A program made the translations under genes and the position numbers. A stretch of 39,743 nucleotides of DNA, from assembly GCA_937129385.1 (NCBI GenBank), contig CAKZNC010000074.1, positions 1 to 39,743 of the forward strand, in the 5' to 3' direction. The stretch comes from an uncultured Bacteroidota bacterium. Its GTDB lineage: Bacteria > Bacteroidota > Bacteroidia > Bacteroidales > GCA-2748055. Shown here in pieces: positions 17,732 to 25,620 of the stretch. How positions within the stretch are numbered: the first letter of the stretch is position 1; each line of letters starts with the position of its first letter. The notes under the pieces were generated by a model. The model was not told the origin of the DNA. It made no database searches and worked only from the letters and a program-made list of their open reading frames with translations.

Positions 17732-19189
17732 CTATTTAGTAAGCATCTCAGGAAGCCACAAACTCAGTTCGGGGATATAGGCTACCAGGAAAAGGACTAT
17801 GATCATGACAATGAACATTGGTAACAGGGGTCTGACCACCTTTTCAATTTTGATATTGGCAACGCTGCAACCTATAAAAAGCACTGATCCCACCGGTGGA
17901 GTACACAGACCCACGCAGAGGTTCAATACCATCATAATCCCGAAATGGATTGGGTCCATCCCCAATTGAACCGTCACAATGGGGAGGAAGATCGGTGTAA
18001 AGATCAGCACCGCAGGGGTCATGTCCATGAAAACCCCGACAAAAAGCAGGATAAAATTGATGATCAGCAAGATCACAAAGGGGTTGTCACTGATGCTCAG
18101 CAGACCCTCACTTACATTTTGAGGGATATTTTCATATGACATGATCCATGACAGCCCGATGCTCGCTGCAACGAGGAGCATGACGATTGCCGTTGTTTTG
18201 ACCGAACGAATGATAACATCCGGCAGGTGTTTGATCTTCATCTCATTGTACAGCAGGGCAAGTATCAATGCATAAAGAACGGCAACCGCCGATGCTTCAG
18301 TGGCAGTGAAATAACCGGCAACAATTCCCCCAATAACGATCACGAGCATCATCAGCGAAGGGATCGCGTCCAGGAAAGTTTTTATACCTGTTTTTGCACG
18401 GTCCCAGTGCTGAATGGTCTTGTAGATCCAGAATCCTGCCCCTGCGGCCAGGAGTCCGTAGATAGTGATTTTGAATGACCCGCCAGAGACGTTGTCGTGC
18501 AATAACTTTATACCTGCACCCAGTCCGACCAGCGCAAGGGAAACAGCCGCAACGAAACCGAGGGTCCGGAGAACACCGCCAATCCCCTTGTTTTTATATA
18601 TGATCATTGACATGGCCATCAGCATGATCCCGACACCTGTCATTATACCCGGAATGTATCCTGCCAGGAACAGTGCTGTAATAGATGCGCCACCGCTGGC
18701 CAGGGAATAGACAATCAATATGTTGCTGGGCGGGATCGTGAGCCCCGTTGTTGCAGAAGTAATATTTACAGCTGCGCTGAAGTTTTCATCGTAACCCTCC
18801 TTTTTCATCTGTGGTCCCATGATGCTCCCGATGGCTGAAGTGGCTGCTGCTGCACTTCCCGAGATGGCTCCAAAGAGCATGTTGGCGATCACATTCACAA
18901 ATGCAAGTCCGCCCGGCAATCCGCCCACGAGTACCCTTGCAAATTTGATCAGCCTGATGGCAATGCCTCCGCGGTTCATGATATTTCCTGCAAGGACGAA
19001 AAATGGGATGGCCAGCAGGGCAAAGCTGTCCAGTCCGGTGGCCATTCTTTGTGCATAGGTTGTAAATGCGGGGATCGAATCAATGGAAATCAGCATTGTC
19101 AGGATTCCTGAAGCACCAATACTGAATGCAATGGGAACCCCCAGGGCAAGCAAAATAACAAAACTGAGAACCAGTACAAGAACTTCCAT
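17732..19189 (-). CDS. TRAP transporter large permease (DctM type)
   Basis: This 485-residue membrane protein is the large transport subunit of a TRAP system, importing a carboxylate with sodium. Family features are clear: GAISGSAAAATSAIGSIMGP (108-126), TTGLTIPPSNILIVY (147-161), and in the second half FTATEASAVAVLYALI and MNLCVGLCTPPVGSVLF-like elements. It is about 55-60 residues longer than the usual ~425-430: the extra part lies between the segments MIIYKNKG (about 195-202) and KTGIKTFLDAIPSLMM (from 266) and contains two additional predicted membrane helices (about 208-229 and 240-258). It starts three bases after the small permease stop, at the end of the eda-P-Q-M operon. Confidence 0.93.
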   Translation of the reverse strand: MEVLVLVLSFVILLALGVPIAFSIGASGILTMLISIDSIPAFTTYAQRMATGLDSFALLAIPFFVLAGNIMNRGGIAIRLIKFARVLVGGLPGGLAFVNVIANMLFGAISGSAAAATSAIGSIMGPQMKKEGYDENFSAAVNITSATTGLTIPPSNILIVYSLASGGASITALFLAGYIPGIMTGVGIMLMAMSMIIYKNKGIGGVLRTLGFVAAVSLALVGLGAGIKLLHDNVSGGSFKITIYGLLAAGAGFWIYKTIQHWDRAKTGIKTFLDAIPSLMMLVIVIGGIVAGYFTATEASAVAVLYALILALLYNEMKIKHLPDVIIRSVKTTAIVMLLVAASIGLSWIMSYENIPQNVSEGLLSISDNPFVILLIINFILLFVGVFMDMTPAVLIFTPIFLPIVTVQLGMDPIHFGIMMVLNLCVGLCTPPVGSVLFIGCSVANIKIEKVVRPLLPMFIVMIIVLFLVAYIPELSLWLPEMLTK

Positions 19190-19192
19190 GTA

Positions 19193-19666
19193 TCAATCTT
19201 TTTTTATTGCATCCTTAAGGTGCAGTGAGGAGTAATAAGAAATAATAATTCCGCTTAATGGCAGCACAATATATACATAGCCCAGTGGTAGCTGCAGGGC
19301 GGCTGATTTCACACCCAGGTAGAAACGGGTGTACACCAGCCAGCTGCCGCCGATCACCAATACCGACAATGCAAATCCAAGGATCACCAGTTCGATGATG
19401 ATCCGCAGGGTCCGCTGCCTGGCTTCCGGAGATCGCTGCAACAGGATATCGATGGCCAGGTGCTCTTTCTTGCCTGCAACATAGGCAGCACCGAGAAGGC
19501 TTACCCAGATCAGCAGGTATCCTGCCAGTTCATCGGTGAAGGAGCTTGGTGAACTCAGCACGTACCTGCTGAATACCTGCCACAGTACATCTATTACCAA
19601 AACACTTGTAAGTAAGATCAGGAAAATTTCCAGGATCCTGTCAATCCTGTTTCGCAGTTTATTCAT
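19193..19666 (-). CDS. TRAP transporter small permease (DctQ type)
   Basis: A 157-residue protein with four predicted membrane helices (about 14-34, 48-66, 88-108 and 128-147), as in DctQ subunits that pair with the large permease. The conserved family block is seen in SSFTDELAGYLLIWVSLLGAAYVAGKKEHLAIDIL, which is shown here by position 41-75: the acidic ELAGYLLIW and the GAAYVAGKKEHL segments. It overlaps the DctP gene by eight bases and precedes DctM by three, so the three subunits are translated from one message. Confidence 0.93.
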   Translation of the reverse strand: MNKLRNRIDRILEIFLILLTSVLVIDVLWQVFSRYVLSSPSSFTDELAGYLLIWVSLLGAAYVAGKKEHLAIDILLQRSPEARQRTLRIIIELVILGFALSVLVIGGSWLVYTRFYLGVKSAALQLPLGYVYIVLPLSGIIISYYSSLHLKDAIKKD

Positions 19667-20663
19667 TGCTTGGATTTTCGGTTCCGGCTGACTTGATCCT
19701 GTTGATCAGGTCATACAACCGGGGATTGTCTTTATACATTTCAGGGATATATTCCACCCGCGCGGCAAACGGTTCTTTGTCAGGATAAATAATGGTCACC
19801 CCGTCCTCCTCTACTTTTTCCAACGACTCCTTTTCAGATGCAGCCCAGAGCTCGCGTTCTTTCGGGACAGATTCATCCACTGCCTGCTGCAACCACTTTT
19901 TTTGCTGTCCGGTCAGGTCCTCCCAGATTTTATTGCTGATGATGAGTACATCAGGAACCATGGTATGCTCGTTCAGGGAGTAGTACTTGCACACTTCGTA
20001 ATGATGACTGGTATAAAAACTGGGGGGATTGTTCTCTGCACCATCCACCACGCCACTTTGCAGCGCAGTGTACAACTCACCCCAGGAGATCGGTGTGGGC
20101 GAACCTCCCTGTGCTTTTACATTTTCCATGGCCGTCATACTCTTCATTACTCTTATCTTCAATCCTTCAAGATCATCAGGGTGGTAAATGGGTGTGTCCA
20201 GCGTATAAAAGCTCCTTGCCCCGGCATCATAGAAACACAGTCCGCGTATCCAGAAGGGTTCGGTGCTCAACAGGAGCTGCTCACCGATCGGACCGTCAAG
20301 GACATCAAAGGAGTGCTGCTTGGATTTAAACAGGTAGGGAATGCCCAGCACCTTGTAATCTTCCGTGAAACTTTCCATCACGGCTGCGGAGACTTTTGTG
20401 ATGGCAAGACTCCCGATCTGCAGCAGTTCAACGCACTGTTGTTCAGACCCCAGCTGTCCGGATGGATAGGTTTCAATGATCAATTTGCCTCCCGATATCT
20501 CCTCGCATCTGTCTGCCATGAACTCCATGGCCTGGCTCACCGGGTGGGTTGGGTCAAGACCATGTGCAAGTTTCAGCGACCGGGTATCAGAAACACCTTT
20601 ACAGCCAGAGATGAGTAAAACGAGAGAGAGAACGAGCAGGGGAGTCGGTTTGATGTATCTCAT
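19659..20663 (-). CDS. TRAP transporter substrate-binding lipoprotein (DctP type)
   Basis: The 334-residue product is the extracytoplasmic solute receptor. A lipoprotein signal ends in LISG-Cys21, so it is membrane-anchored, which is common in Bacteroidota. The DctP fold is marked by LAHGLDPTHPVSQAMEFMAD, GQLGSEQQCVELLQIGSL, the ligand-binding segment LKIRVMKSMTAMENVKAQGGSP with the conserved arginine that pairs with the substrate carboxylate, and GVVDGAENNPPSFYTSHHYEVCKYYS. Its gene overlaps eda by four bases and dctQ by eight. With eda upstream, the substrate is likely a hexuronate or a 2-keto-3-deoxy sugar acid; this is inferred from context. Confidence 0.94.
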   Translation of the reverse strand: MRYIKPTPLLVLSLVLLISGCKGVSDTRSLKLAHGLDPTHPVSQAMEFMADRCEEISGGKLIIETYPSGQLGSEQQCVELLQIGSLAITKVSAAVMESFTEDYKVLGIPYLFKSKQHSFDVLDGPIGEQLLLSTEPFWIRGLCFYDAGARSFYTLDTPIYHPDDLEGLKIRVMKSMTAMENVKAQGGSPTPISWGELYTALQSGVVDGAENNPPSFYTSHHYEVCKYYSLNEHTMVPDVLIISNKIWEDLTGQQKKWLQQAVDESVPKERELWAASEKESLEKVEEDGVTIIYPDKEPFAARVEYIPEMYKDNPRLYDLINRIKSAGTENPSNE

Positions 20664-21340
20664 TTGGATATTTTCCTGATTTTTTGAACGATGGTTACAA
20701 CTTCGCTGACTTTTGATTCCAGTCCGCTCCAGTCCTTGTCACGGATGATCTCTTTTGTGATCAGTTTTGATCCCATGCCCACACAAAAAGCCCCGGCGTC
20801 AAACCAGCTTTCCAGGTTCTCTTCGGTAGGGGCAACGCCGCCTGACGGCATGAGTTGCATCCAAGGGCATGGACCCTTTACCGATTTGATAAATGCAGGT
20901 CCACCCAGCATCGGGGCAGGGTAGATCTTGACCACTTCGGCGCCCAGTTCGTCGGCCCTGGAAATTTCAGATGCTGTTGCACAACCTGGCATCCAAAGTA
21001 CTTTCCGCCTGTTGCAAACCCTGGCCATCTCTTCATTGAGTAACGGTGATACGATAAATGATGCACCCATCTGAATATACTGGGAGCATGTTCCTGCATC
21101 TACGACAGATCCGACACCCAGCACCAGCCCGGGAAGTTCTTTATCCGCCCATTTTATAAGTTCACCGAAGACTTCATGTGCGAAATCCCCGCGGTTTGTA
21201 AATTCGAAAATGGAAATGCCACCCTGGTAACAGGCGCGGATCACATTTTTACATACCTCAACATCAGCATTGTAATAGAGGGGCACAACAGCTGATTCCC
21301 TCATCAACAAAGCAGTATCTATTCTGGAATTTTGCATCAT
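20660..21340 (-). CDS. eda: 2-keto-3-deoxy-6-phosphogluconate aldolase
   Basis: A 226-residue KDPG/KHG aldolase of class I, which splits KDPG into pyruvate and glyceraldehyde 3-phosphate. I choose the ATG at 21340 because the -7 promoter element (21372-21365) overlaps the more upstream in-frame ATG at 21367, which therefore is probably not in the mRNA. Catalytic Glu46 is in IFEFTNRGDFAHEVF and the Schiff-base Lys138 is in EVVKIYPAPMLGGP, followed by the phosphate-binding PSGGVAPTEEN. These match the Entner-Doudoroff aldolase set. It is the first gene of the operon with the TRAP transporter (4-base overlap with dctP). The enzyme closes the uronate route fed by KduI/KduD and UxaC elsewhere in the window. 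Confidence 0.95.
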   Translation of the reverse strand: MMQNSRIDTALLMRESAVVPLYYNADVEVCKNVIRACYQGGISIFEFTNRGDFAHEVFGELIKWADKELPGLVLGVGSVVDAGTCSQYIQMGASFIVSPLLNEEMARVCNRRKVLWMPGCATASEISRADELGAEVVKIYPAPMLGGPAFIKSVKGPCPWMQLMPSGGVAPTEENLESWFDAGAFCVGMGSKLITKEIIRDKDWSGLESKVSEVVTIVQKIRKISK

Positions 21341-21364
21341 TTTTGTTTTATTTCCGGGCGGATT

Positions 21365-21372
21365 CAAAAATA
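21365..21372 (-). promoter_or_regulatory. -7 promoter element of the eda-TRAP operon
   Basis: TATTTTTG on the minus strand fits TAnnTTTG exactly and lies 24 bases upstream of the chosen eda start. The upstream half has no perfect TTTG at the usual distance. It separates the eda operon from the sulfatase gene upstream. Confidence 0.6.
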
Positions 21373-21405
21373 GTAAAAATCTGCTACGAAGGATAATTCC
21401 TGTAA

Positions 21406-22836
21406 CTATTCTCCGAGGTGCACCTTGTTCATCAATGTACGCAAAGAGTCCGCCAGCTCGAGGTATGGAGCACTGCCTGCAACATTCACATTTTCTTCGG
21501 GATCCGTTCGGTGGTCATACAGCATATTTGCAACGATCGTACAATCCTTGCGGGAACGCATGAATTCTGAATAAATATAGTTTTCAGTCACGATCGAATT
21601 TCCAAGCATGTACCTGGGATAAACCGGTTCGTTCCAGGTCCTGTCCGGATCTTTAAAAAGAGGAACCAGGCTCTTGCCTGCAGTATGACCAGGAATCTCG
21701 AGGGCGGCAAGCTCTGCAAAAGTCGGGTAGAGATCAACGAACTCTGTCAGGCCATTGGTGCTTTTTCCATTGGCTGCCCCCGGAACCTTGATGACCAGTG
21801 GAACATGCAGTGAGGTATTGAAATTACAATGCTTACACCAGAGTCCGTGTTCACCAAGGTTCCATCCATGGTCTCCAAATACCGCAACGATGGTGTTCCT
21901 TTCAAGATCGAGCGATTCCAGCTCTGCCAGCACCTGACCGATCAATGCATCCGTATAACTTACACATGCCAGGTAGCCATGGGTCAACTCCGCCGCCTTG
22001 TCATCACTTACAGGCCCTTCGGGCGGAATGTCATCATACCCCCTCAACTCCCCGAAATTGTGCATTGCCTCCCGGGGCGCATTCTCAGACTTATCCGGAT
22101 TTGATGCAATTTCAATCTCCTCCCGGTCATACAGCTCCCAGTATTTTGAAGGGGCATTGAAAGGGAGGTGTGGCTTTACAAAGCCAACCCAGAACATGAA
22201 GGGCTGTTCCTTTTTCGAGAGTTCCCTGAGTTTCCTGACTGCCTGGTTAGCTGTTTTCCCGTCAATATATGCCGAGTCTGCCGCATCCACAGCAATCTCT
22301 GAAGAGGGCCCCCTGTGACCTTCGATCTTCAAACTGGCCTGGATCTCCGGGGTGATATAATCGCGCCATGTGCCGGGCGTGGCAGGTTTCGCATGCCAGG
22401 GCGGCTCGCTCCAGCTATCAGGGCTGTCGTCACCGTGATGGAATATCTTGCCGTACGAGACCGTGTAGTATCCGTTGTTCCTGAAATGATGGGGAAGCGA
22501 AAGGTGCCCCGGAAGATCTTCATCTGCCCTGGTTGAATAGCCCAGGAACCGCTGTGGTGTTGGCCTGGCGCCGGTCAGTAAACTCGCCCTTGAGGCGCCG
22601 CATACCGGGACATTGCAATAAGCCCTGTCAAACCTGAGGCCTTCAGAAGCCAGCCTGTCAATGTTCGGGGAATGAACCCTGTCTACACCGTAACATCCGA
22701 GCTCCGGACGAAGGTCATCGATAAAAAATACCAGGAAATTCGGTTGCTCAGGAAATTTCACCGCTTCGCTGTTTCGATCCGCACATCCCGATATAAGCAA
22801 AGCAGGGAATAGAAAAATAAAAACTCCTTTTTTCAT
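21406..22836 (-). CDS. sulfatase, iduronate-2-sulfatase-like (S1 family) lipoprotein
   Basis: The 476-residue product, started at the ATG at 22836, has a lipoprotein signal (MKKGVFIFLFPALLISGC, lipid Cys18). It is a type I sulfatase: metal ligands Asp40-Asp41 in FFIDDLRPELGCYG, the formylglycine motif C79-G-A-S-R83 (CxAxR type, needing a maturase), and the second metal site in AVFGDHGWNLGEHGLWCKH. The IDDLRPELGCYG start and YPRYMLGNS tail region resemble iduronate-2-sulfatase-like proteins of marine Bacteroidota. The in-frame upstream extension of 25 residues would put charged residues before the signal, so I reject it. It should act in the periplasm or on the cell surface on a sulfated uronic or neutral sugar. 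No sulfatase-maturase gene is in the window. Confidence 0.93.
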   Translation of the reverse strand: MKKGVFIFLFPALLISGCADRNSEAVKFPEQPNFLVFFIDDLRPELGCYGVDRVHSPNIDRLASEGLRFDRAYCNVPVCGASRASLLTGARPTPQRFLGYSTRADEDLPGHLSLPHHFRNNGYYTVSYGKIFHHGDDSPDSWSEPPWHAKPATPGTWRDYITPEIQASLKIEGHRGPSSEIAVDAADSAYIDGKTANQAVRKLRELSKKEQPFMFWVGFVKPHLPFNAPSKYWELYDREEIEIASNPDKSENAPREAMHNFGELRGYDDIPPEGPVSDDKAAELTHGYLACVSYTDALIGQVLAELESLDLERNTIVAVFGDHGWNLGEHGLWCKHCNFNTSLHVPLVIKVPGAANGKSTNGLTEFVDLYPTFAELAALEIPGHTAGKSLVPLFKDPDRTWNEPVYPRYMLGNSIVTENYIYSEFMRSRKDCTIVANMLYDHRTDPEENVNVAGSAPYLELADSLRTLMNKVHLGE

Positions 22837-23020
22837 AAGATTGGGATTTGAATCCACAATATACAAATTGTTTTCCTGCTGGGTGTCTGGGACTGGGCAA
22901 GCTTTTATCACAAAAAATAAATCATTCAGCTATGTTAAAAAACAATTGGTCAAAAAGATTTCAGCTAAAATCCTTTGGATTCAAGTCTGAATACCCTATT
23001 TTTATTCAAAACTGACAAAA
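22837..23020. other. divergent intergenic region with two inverted-repeat pairs
   Basis: This 184-base AT-rich spacer separates the sulfatase (minus) from the secreted orphan (plus). It holds an 8-bp inverted pair (TTGAATCC 22848-22855 and GGATTCAA 22977-22984) around a 9-bp pair (AATTGTTTT 22866-22874 and AAAACAATT 22939-22947). No exact TAnnTTTG element was seen. The repeats could be operator half-sites or chance in AT-rich DNA. Confidence 0.3.
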
Positions 23021-23752
23021 ATGTTCCGCAGAACCACCATATTGATCATGCTCCTGATTGCAGCCAGACTCGATGCGCAGGTACCTTCAGAGGCAGAGGA
23101 CCTCATGGCCACGTTCGGGAATATGTCTGAGCAATGTTGCGGGGATGATGATTTTTCACAAACCATATTCCTTGCCATTCCGTCGGAAGGCCCTGGAAAT
23201 TTTTATATCCGCCTGTTTGACCCCGATTGCGGGGGAGCACATGACCTGGCCAGCGGACTTTGGGAAACAAATACGGTATTTGAAATGTATGGTGGCAAAG
23301 GGTGTCTGAGTGAACCGGATGCCAGGATGACCTCACCTGTTGGGAATTACCGTTCAGGGGTATTGCTGGAACGAGCACTTTTTGCCCGTGAATCAGCAGT
23401 TGATGATACCTGGATCACTTTTGGTCCATTCACCCCGGAAGAGGGAGAACAGCTTTCAATACACCCGGGCTACAGCTTTTTCAAATTGATCGTTGAGGGG
23501 CAGACCGGAAATGACGGAAATGTGTATGGAATCGCAATCAGTAGAGCTCCCGGAGTGAACCTGGACATTGATCATGCTGTACATTTTGAATATGAGCGGA
23601 CCCACCTCAGCGGGTCCGGTGTACTGACAAGCAGGGAGGAGATTGGCCTGAATGCCGGCGAAGAGGTGGTACTTCCCCTGGAGCTGGATGTGCTGGATGT
23701 CAATACCAACCCGGGCCAGGTCATCGTTGAACCGGTTAAAAAGAATCAATAA
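23021..23752 (+). CDS. secreted protein of unknown function
   Basis: The 243-residue product has a signal peptide (about 1-19, ending RLDAQ) and no lipobox. The mature part begins SEAEDLMATFGNMSEQCCGDDDFSQ and is mostly beta-rich, with acidic residues, a CC pair, and strands such as NFYIRLFDPDCGG and FFKLIVEGQTGNDGNVYGIAIS. I recognise no domain with confidence; it may be the N-terminal module of larger Bacteroidota surface proteins, here alone. The stop after VEPVKKNQ is a clean TAA with no longer frame beyond it, so a recent frameshift is not evident. It is divergent from the sulfatase and convergent with the WYL gene. Confidence 0.75.
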   Translation: MFRRTTILIMLLIAARLDAQVPSEAEDLMATFGNMSEQCCGDDDFSQTIFLAIPSEGPGNFYIRLFDPDCGGAHDLASGLWETNTVFEMYGGKGCLSEPDARMTSPVGNYRSGVLLERALFARESAVDDTWITFGPFTPEEGEQLSIHPGYSFFKLIVEGQTGNDGNVYGIAISRAPGVNLDIDHAVHFEYERTHLSGSGVLTSREEIGLNAGEEVVLPLELDVLDVNTNPGQVIVEPVKKNQ

Positions 23753-23824
23753 CCATGTTGCGCATCCACTGGTCCGGACAGTGCGATCTATACAAATTCA
23801 GGAAAAGCTTACTGTGCGCCAAAT

Positions 23825-24589
23825 TCACCCAATGTCGCGGTAATAAGCAGACATGACCTCCAGGTGTTGACAAAGGTCTGCGATCAGACTTGTGGGTTCC
23901 AGCACCCTGAGATCTTTCCCGTAACTGAGGATCAAGGAGATAAATTCATAGGTCGGGTGCACCCTGAAACTGAAGATGATCTCATCTTCGGTCTCTTCGT
24001 CGATATTCTGACTCTCATGCCAGGGCTGGGTGATCATGTATTGTGCCTGGGTTTTCTGAACCGCGATCCTGGTCTTCACCGGCTCTCCGCCGGGCGCAAT
24101 GATACCGATCGAGTGACGGAAATAATCCTTTGCGCTAAAATTATGTTTTTGATACGGGATATCGGAAAGGACCAGGTCCCTGATCCTGTCAAGCGCATAG
24201 GTCCGCAACTGCCCCTTGAAATCATTCAATCCGATCATGTACCACCTGTTTCTGTATTCCTTCAGAAGGTATGGATGCACCTCCGAAAAATATGGCTTGT
24301 CCTCGTAGAATGGATGGTAATAAATCCGCACCACCTTCTCCTCCCGGATAGCATTGATGATCTGTACCAGGTATTCACCTCCTTTGAAATGGGGTGCCTT
24401 TTCAGGATGTACAAAATCATATTGATCACCATCCTGGCTGTTGCTGCTGATCTCGATCACATCGACAACTTTCTGAAGCGATCCTGATATGTCGCCAAAA
24501 ACATTGCTGAATTTGTAGCTCTCAAGGAGGCTGACCGCATCCCTGAGTTTCTGAAGTTCTTCGGCGCTGTATGCTTTCCTGTCGCTCAT
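23825..24589 (-). CDS. WYL-domain protein
   Basis: The 254-residue product has a WYL domain (about 68-150, with EEKVVRIYYHPFYEDKPYFSEVHPYLLKEYRNRWYMIGLND and RTYALDRIRDL, cited here by position 83-138) and the C-terminal WCX-like extension (EDEIIFSFRVHPTYEFISLILSYG, 204-227, then DLRVLEP). WYL domains bind ligands, often nucleotides or DNA ends, in transcription regulators and defence systems. Typical Bacteroidota WYL regulators begin with an HTH of ~70-100 residues; here the start ATG gives only a short helical N-terminus (SAEELQKLRDAVSLLESYK) and no HTH, and none is seen in the 115 bases upstream. It may be a truncated regulator or one that works with a partner. No defence genes flank it. 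Confidence 0.87.
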   Translation of the reverse strand: MSDRKAYSAEELQKLRDAVSLLESYKFSNVFGDISGSLQKVVDVIEISSNSQDGDQYDFVHPEKAPHFKGGEYLVQIINAIREEKVVRIYYHPFYEDKPYFSEVHPYLLKEYRNRWYMIGLNDFKGQLRTYALDRIRDLVLSDIPYQKHNFSAKDYFRHSIGIIAPGGEPVKTRIAVQKTQAQYMITQPWHESQNIDEETEDEIIFSFRVHPTYEFISLILSYGKDLRVLEPTSLIADLCQHLEVMSAYYRDIG

Positions 24590-24633
24590 CGGAAAAATTT
24601 TGGTAATTGTCGTATGAAGTGGTTAAGATTGAA

Positions 24634-24686
24634 AAGAGGTTGCATCAAAAGAGATGACCTTGCATCGTCTTTTGGCACAACCTCTT
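24634..24686. repeat. 53-nt long hairpin between WYL gene and TIM-barrel lipoprotein gene
   Basis: A near-complete inverted repeat: AGAGGTTG (24635-24642) pairs with CAACCTCT (24678-24685), then after a 3-nt mismatch CAAAAGA (24646-24652) pairs with TCTTTTG (24668-24674), and GATG pairs with CATC around a six-base loop. It follows the lipoprotein stop by about 20 bases on the minus strand and precedes the WYL start by about 45. On the minus strand it ends CTCTTTTC, a poor U-run, so it could be a terminator, an RNA-stability element or a small mobile hairpin. Confidence 0.65.
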
Positions 24687-24705
24687 CCCGGTTGTCATCA
24701 ACAAA

Positions 24706-25563
24706 TTATTTTACAAATCCAATTTCCTTGAGGTACTCAAGGCTCTTCTCCACGCTTACGATCGGTTCATGGTTGTATCTTTCAACTTCCACGACGTGAT
24801 ATTCAGCACCTGCCTTGTCTGCTTCGTTAAGCACCGGCATGAAATCGATCTCTCCGCTTTCGCCAAGTTCCTTTTCGTCCTTGATATGGAAGGAGCCGAA
24901 CCTGCCCGGATGTGCTTCAAAATAGGCCAGCGGATCTGCTCCGCCTTCATAGATCCAGTAGATATCCAGCTGGAACATCACCTTGTCAGGATCAGTATTT
25001 GCAAGCATGTAGTCATAGATCACTTCCCCTTCAAGCTCCTGGAATTCACCGGCATGGTTGTGATAACCAAACCTGAGGCCGGCTGCATTGCATTTTTCTC
25101 CCACGGCATTGAAATAGGCACAGTAATCAGCAAGACCCTCGAGGCTTGCATAACCGGTTCCGCCCATGAATGGCTGAACAATATACTCAGCACCCGCAGC
25201 TTTGTGCGTTGCAATACATTCGTCCCACCATGGCATCAGCGACTCCCAGCTTCCCGAATCGGGTATGGCCTGTCCGCTGTGTGCACCAAGATAGATCATG
25301 CCGTTCTTCTCCACAAGTGCCTTGAATTCTTCTGGTTCCATTCCATAGATCATGCCGTCACTGTAACCTGCAGATTCCACGAAATCGTATCCCATGGCAC
25401 CCACTTTTTCAACGGTTGTGACCGGATCTTCCCTCATGGCATCCCTTAAGGAATAAAGCTGCAGGCCGATACCGTTTTCAGGTCCCGGGCTTCCGCAGGA
25501 AGAGATCACCATCAAGGCCGCAAAAAGAGCGGTGAGCATTGTCGTCGTCATTAGTTTTTTCAT
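24706..25563 (-). CDS. sugar phosphate isomerase/epimerase-like TIM-barrel lipoprotein
   Basis: The 285-residue product belongs to the xylose isomerase-like TIM-barrel (AP endonuclease family 2) superfamily. It has a lipoprotein signal ending VISS-Cys23, so it sits in the periplasm or on the surface, unlike cytoplasmic relatives. Family features are GLQLYSLRDAMREDP, GYDFVESAGYS, the metal-site block RFGYHNHAGEFQELEG (Asn/His/Glu), VMFQLDIYWIYEGGADPLAYF with the conserved Asp, and RFGSFHIKDEKEL with the His. Such secreted members are common near polysaccharide-use genes in Bacteroidota but the substrate is rarely known. It follows GH94 by 57 bases on the same strand. A TATCTTTA (25611-25604, minus) is a weak -7 match upstream. 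Confidence 0.88.
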   Translation of the reverse strand: MKKLMTTTMLTALFAALMVISSCGSPGPENGIGLQLYSLRDAMREDPVTTVEKVGAMGYDFVESAGYSDGMIYGMEPEEFKALVEKNGMIYLGAHSGQAIPDSGSWESLMPWWDECIATHKAAGAEYIVQPFMGGTGYASLEGLADYCAYFNAVGEKCNAAGLRFGYHNHAGEFQELEGEVIYDYMLANTDPDKVMFQLDIYWIYEGGADPLAYFEAHPGRFGSFHIKDEKELGESGEIDFMPVLNEADKAGAEYHVVEVERYNHEPIVSVEKSLEYLKEIGFVK

Positions 25564-25620
25564 TGTTATATCAAATAAAGGGTTCGTATTAGTTTCCAGA
25601 TCCTAAAGATACAAAAAAGA

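Noticed and set aside
19902-20618. 238-codon plus-strand frame
   Set aside because: It lies wholly antisense to the DctP gene, whose protein is clearly of the TRAP receptor family.
23825-24589. WYL protein as sign of a defence island
   Set aside because: The neighbours are sugar-metabolism genes; no nuclease, helicase, toxin or Cas gene is near it.
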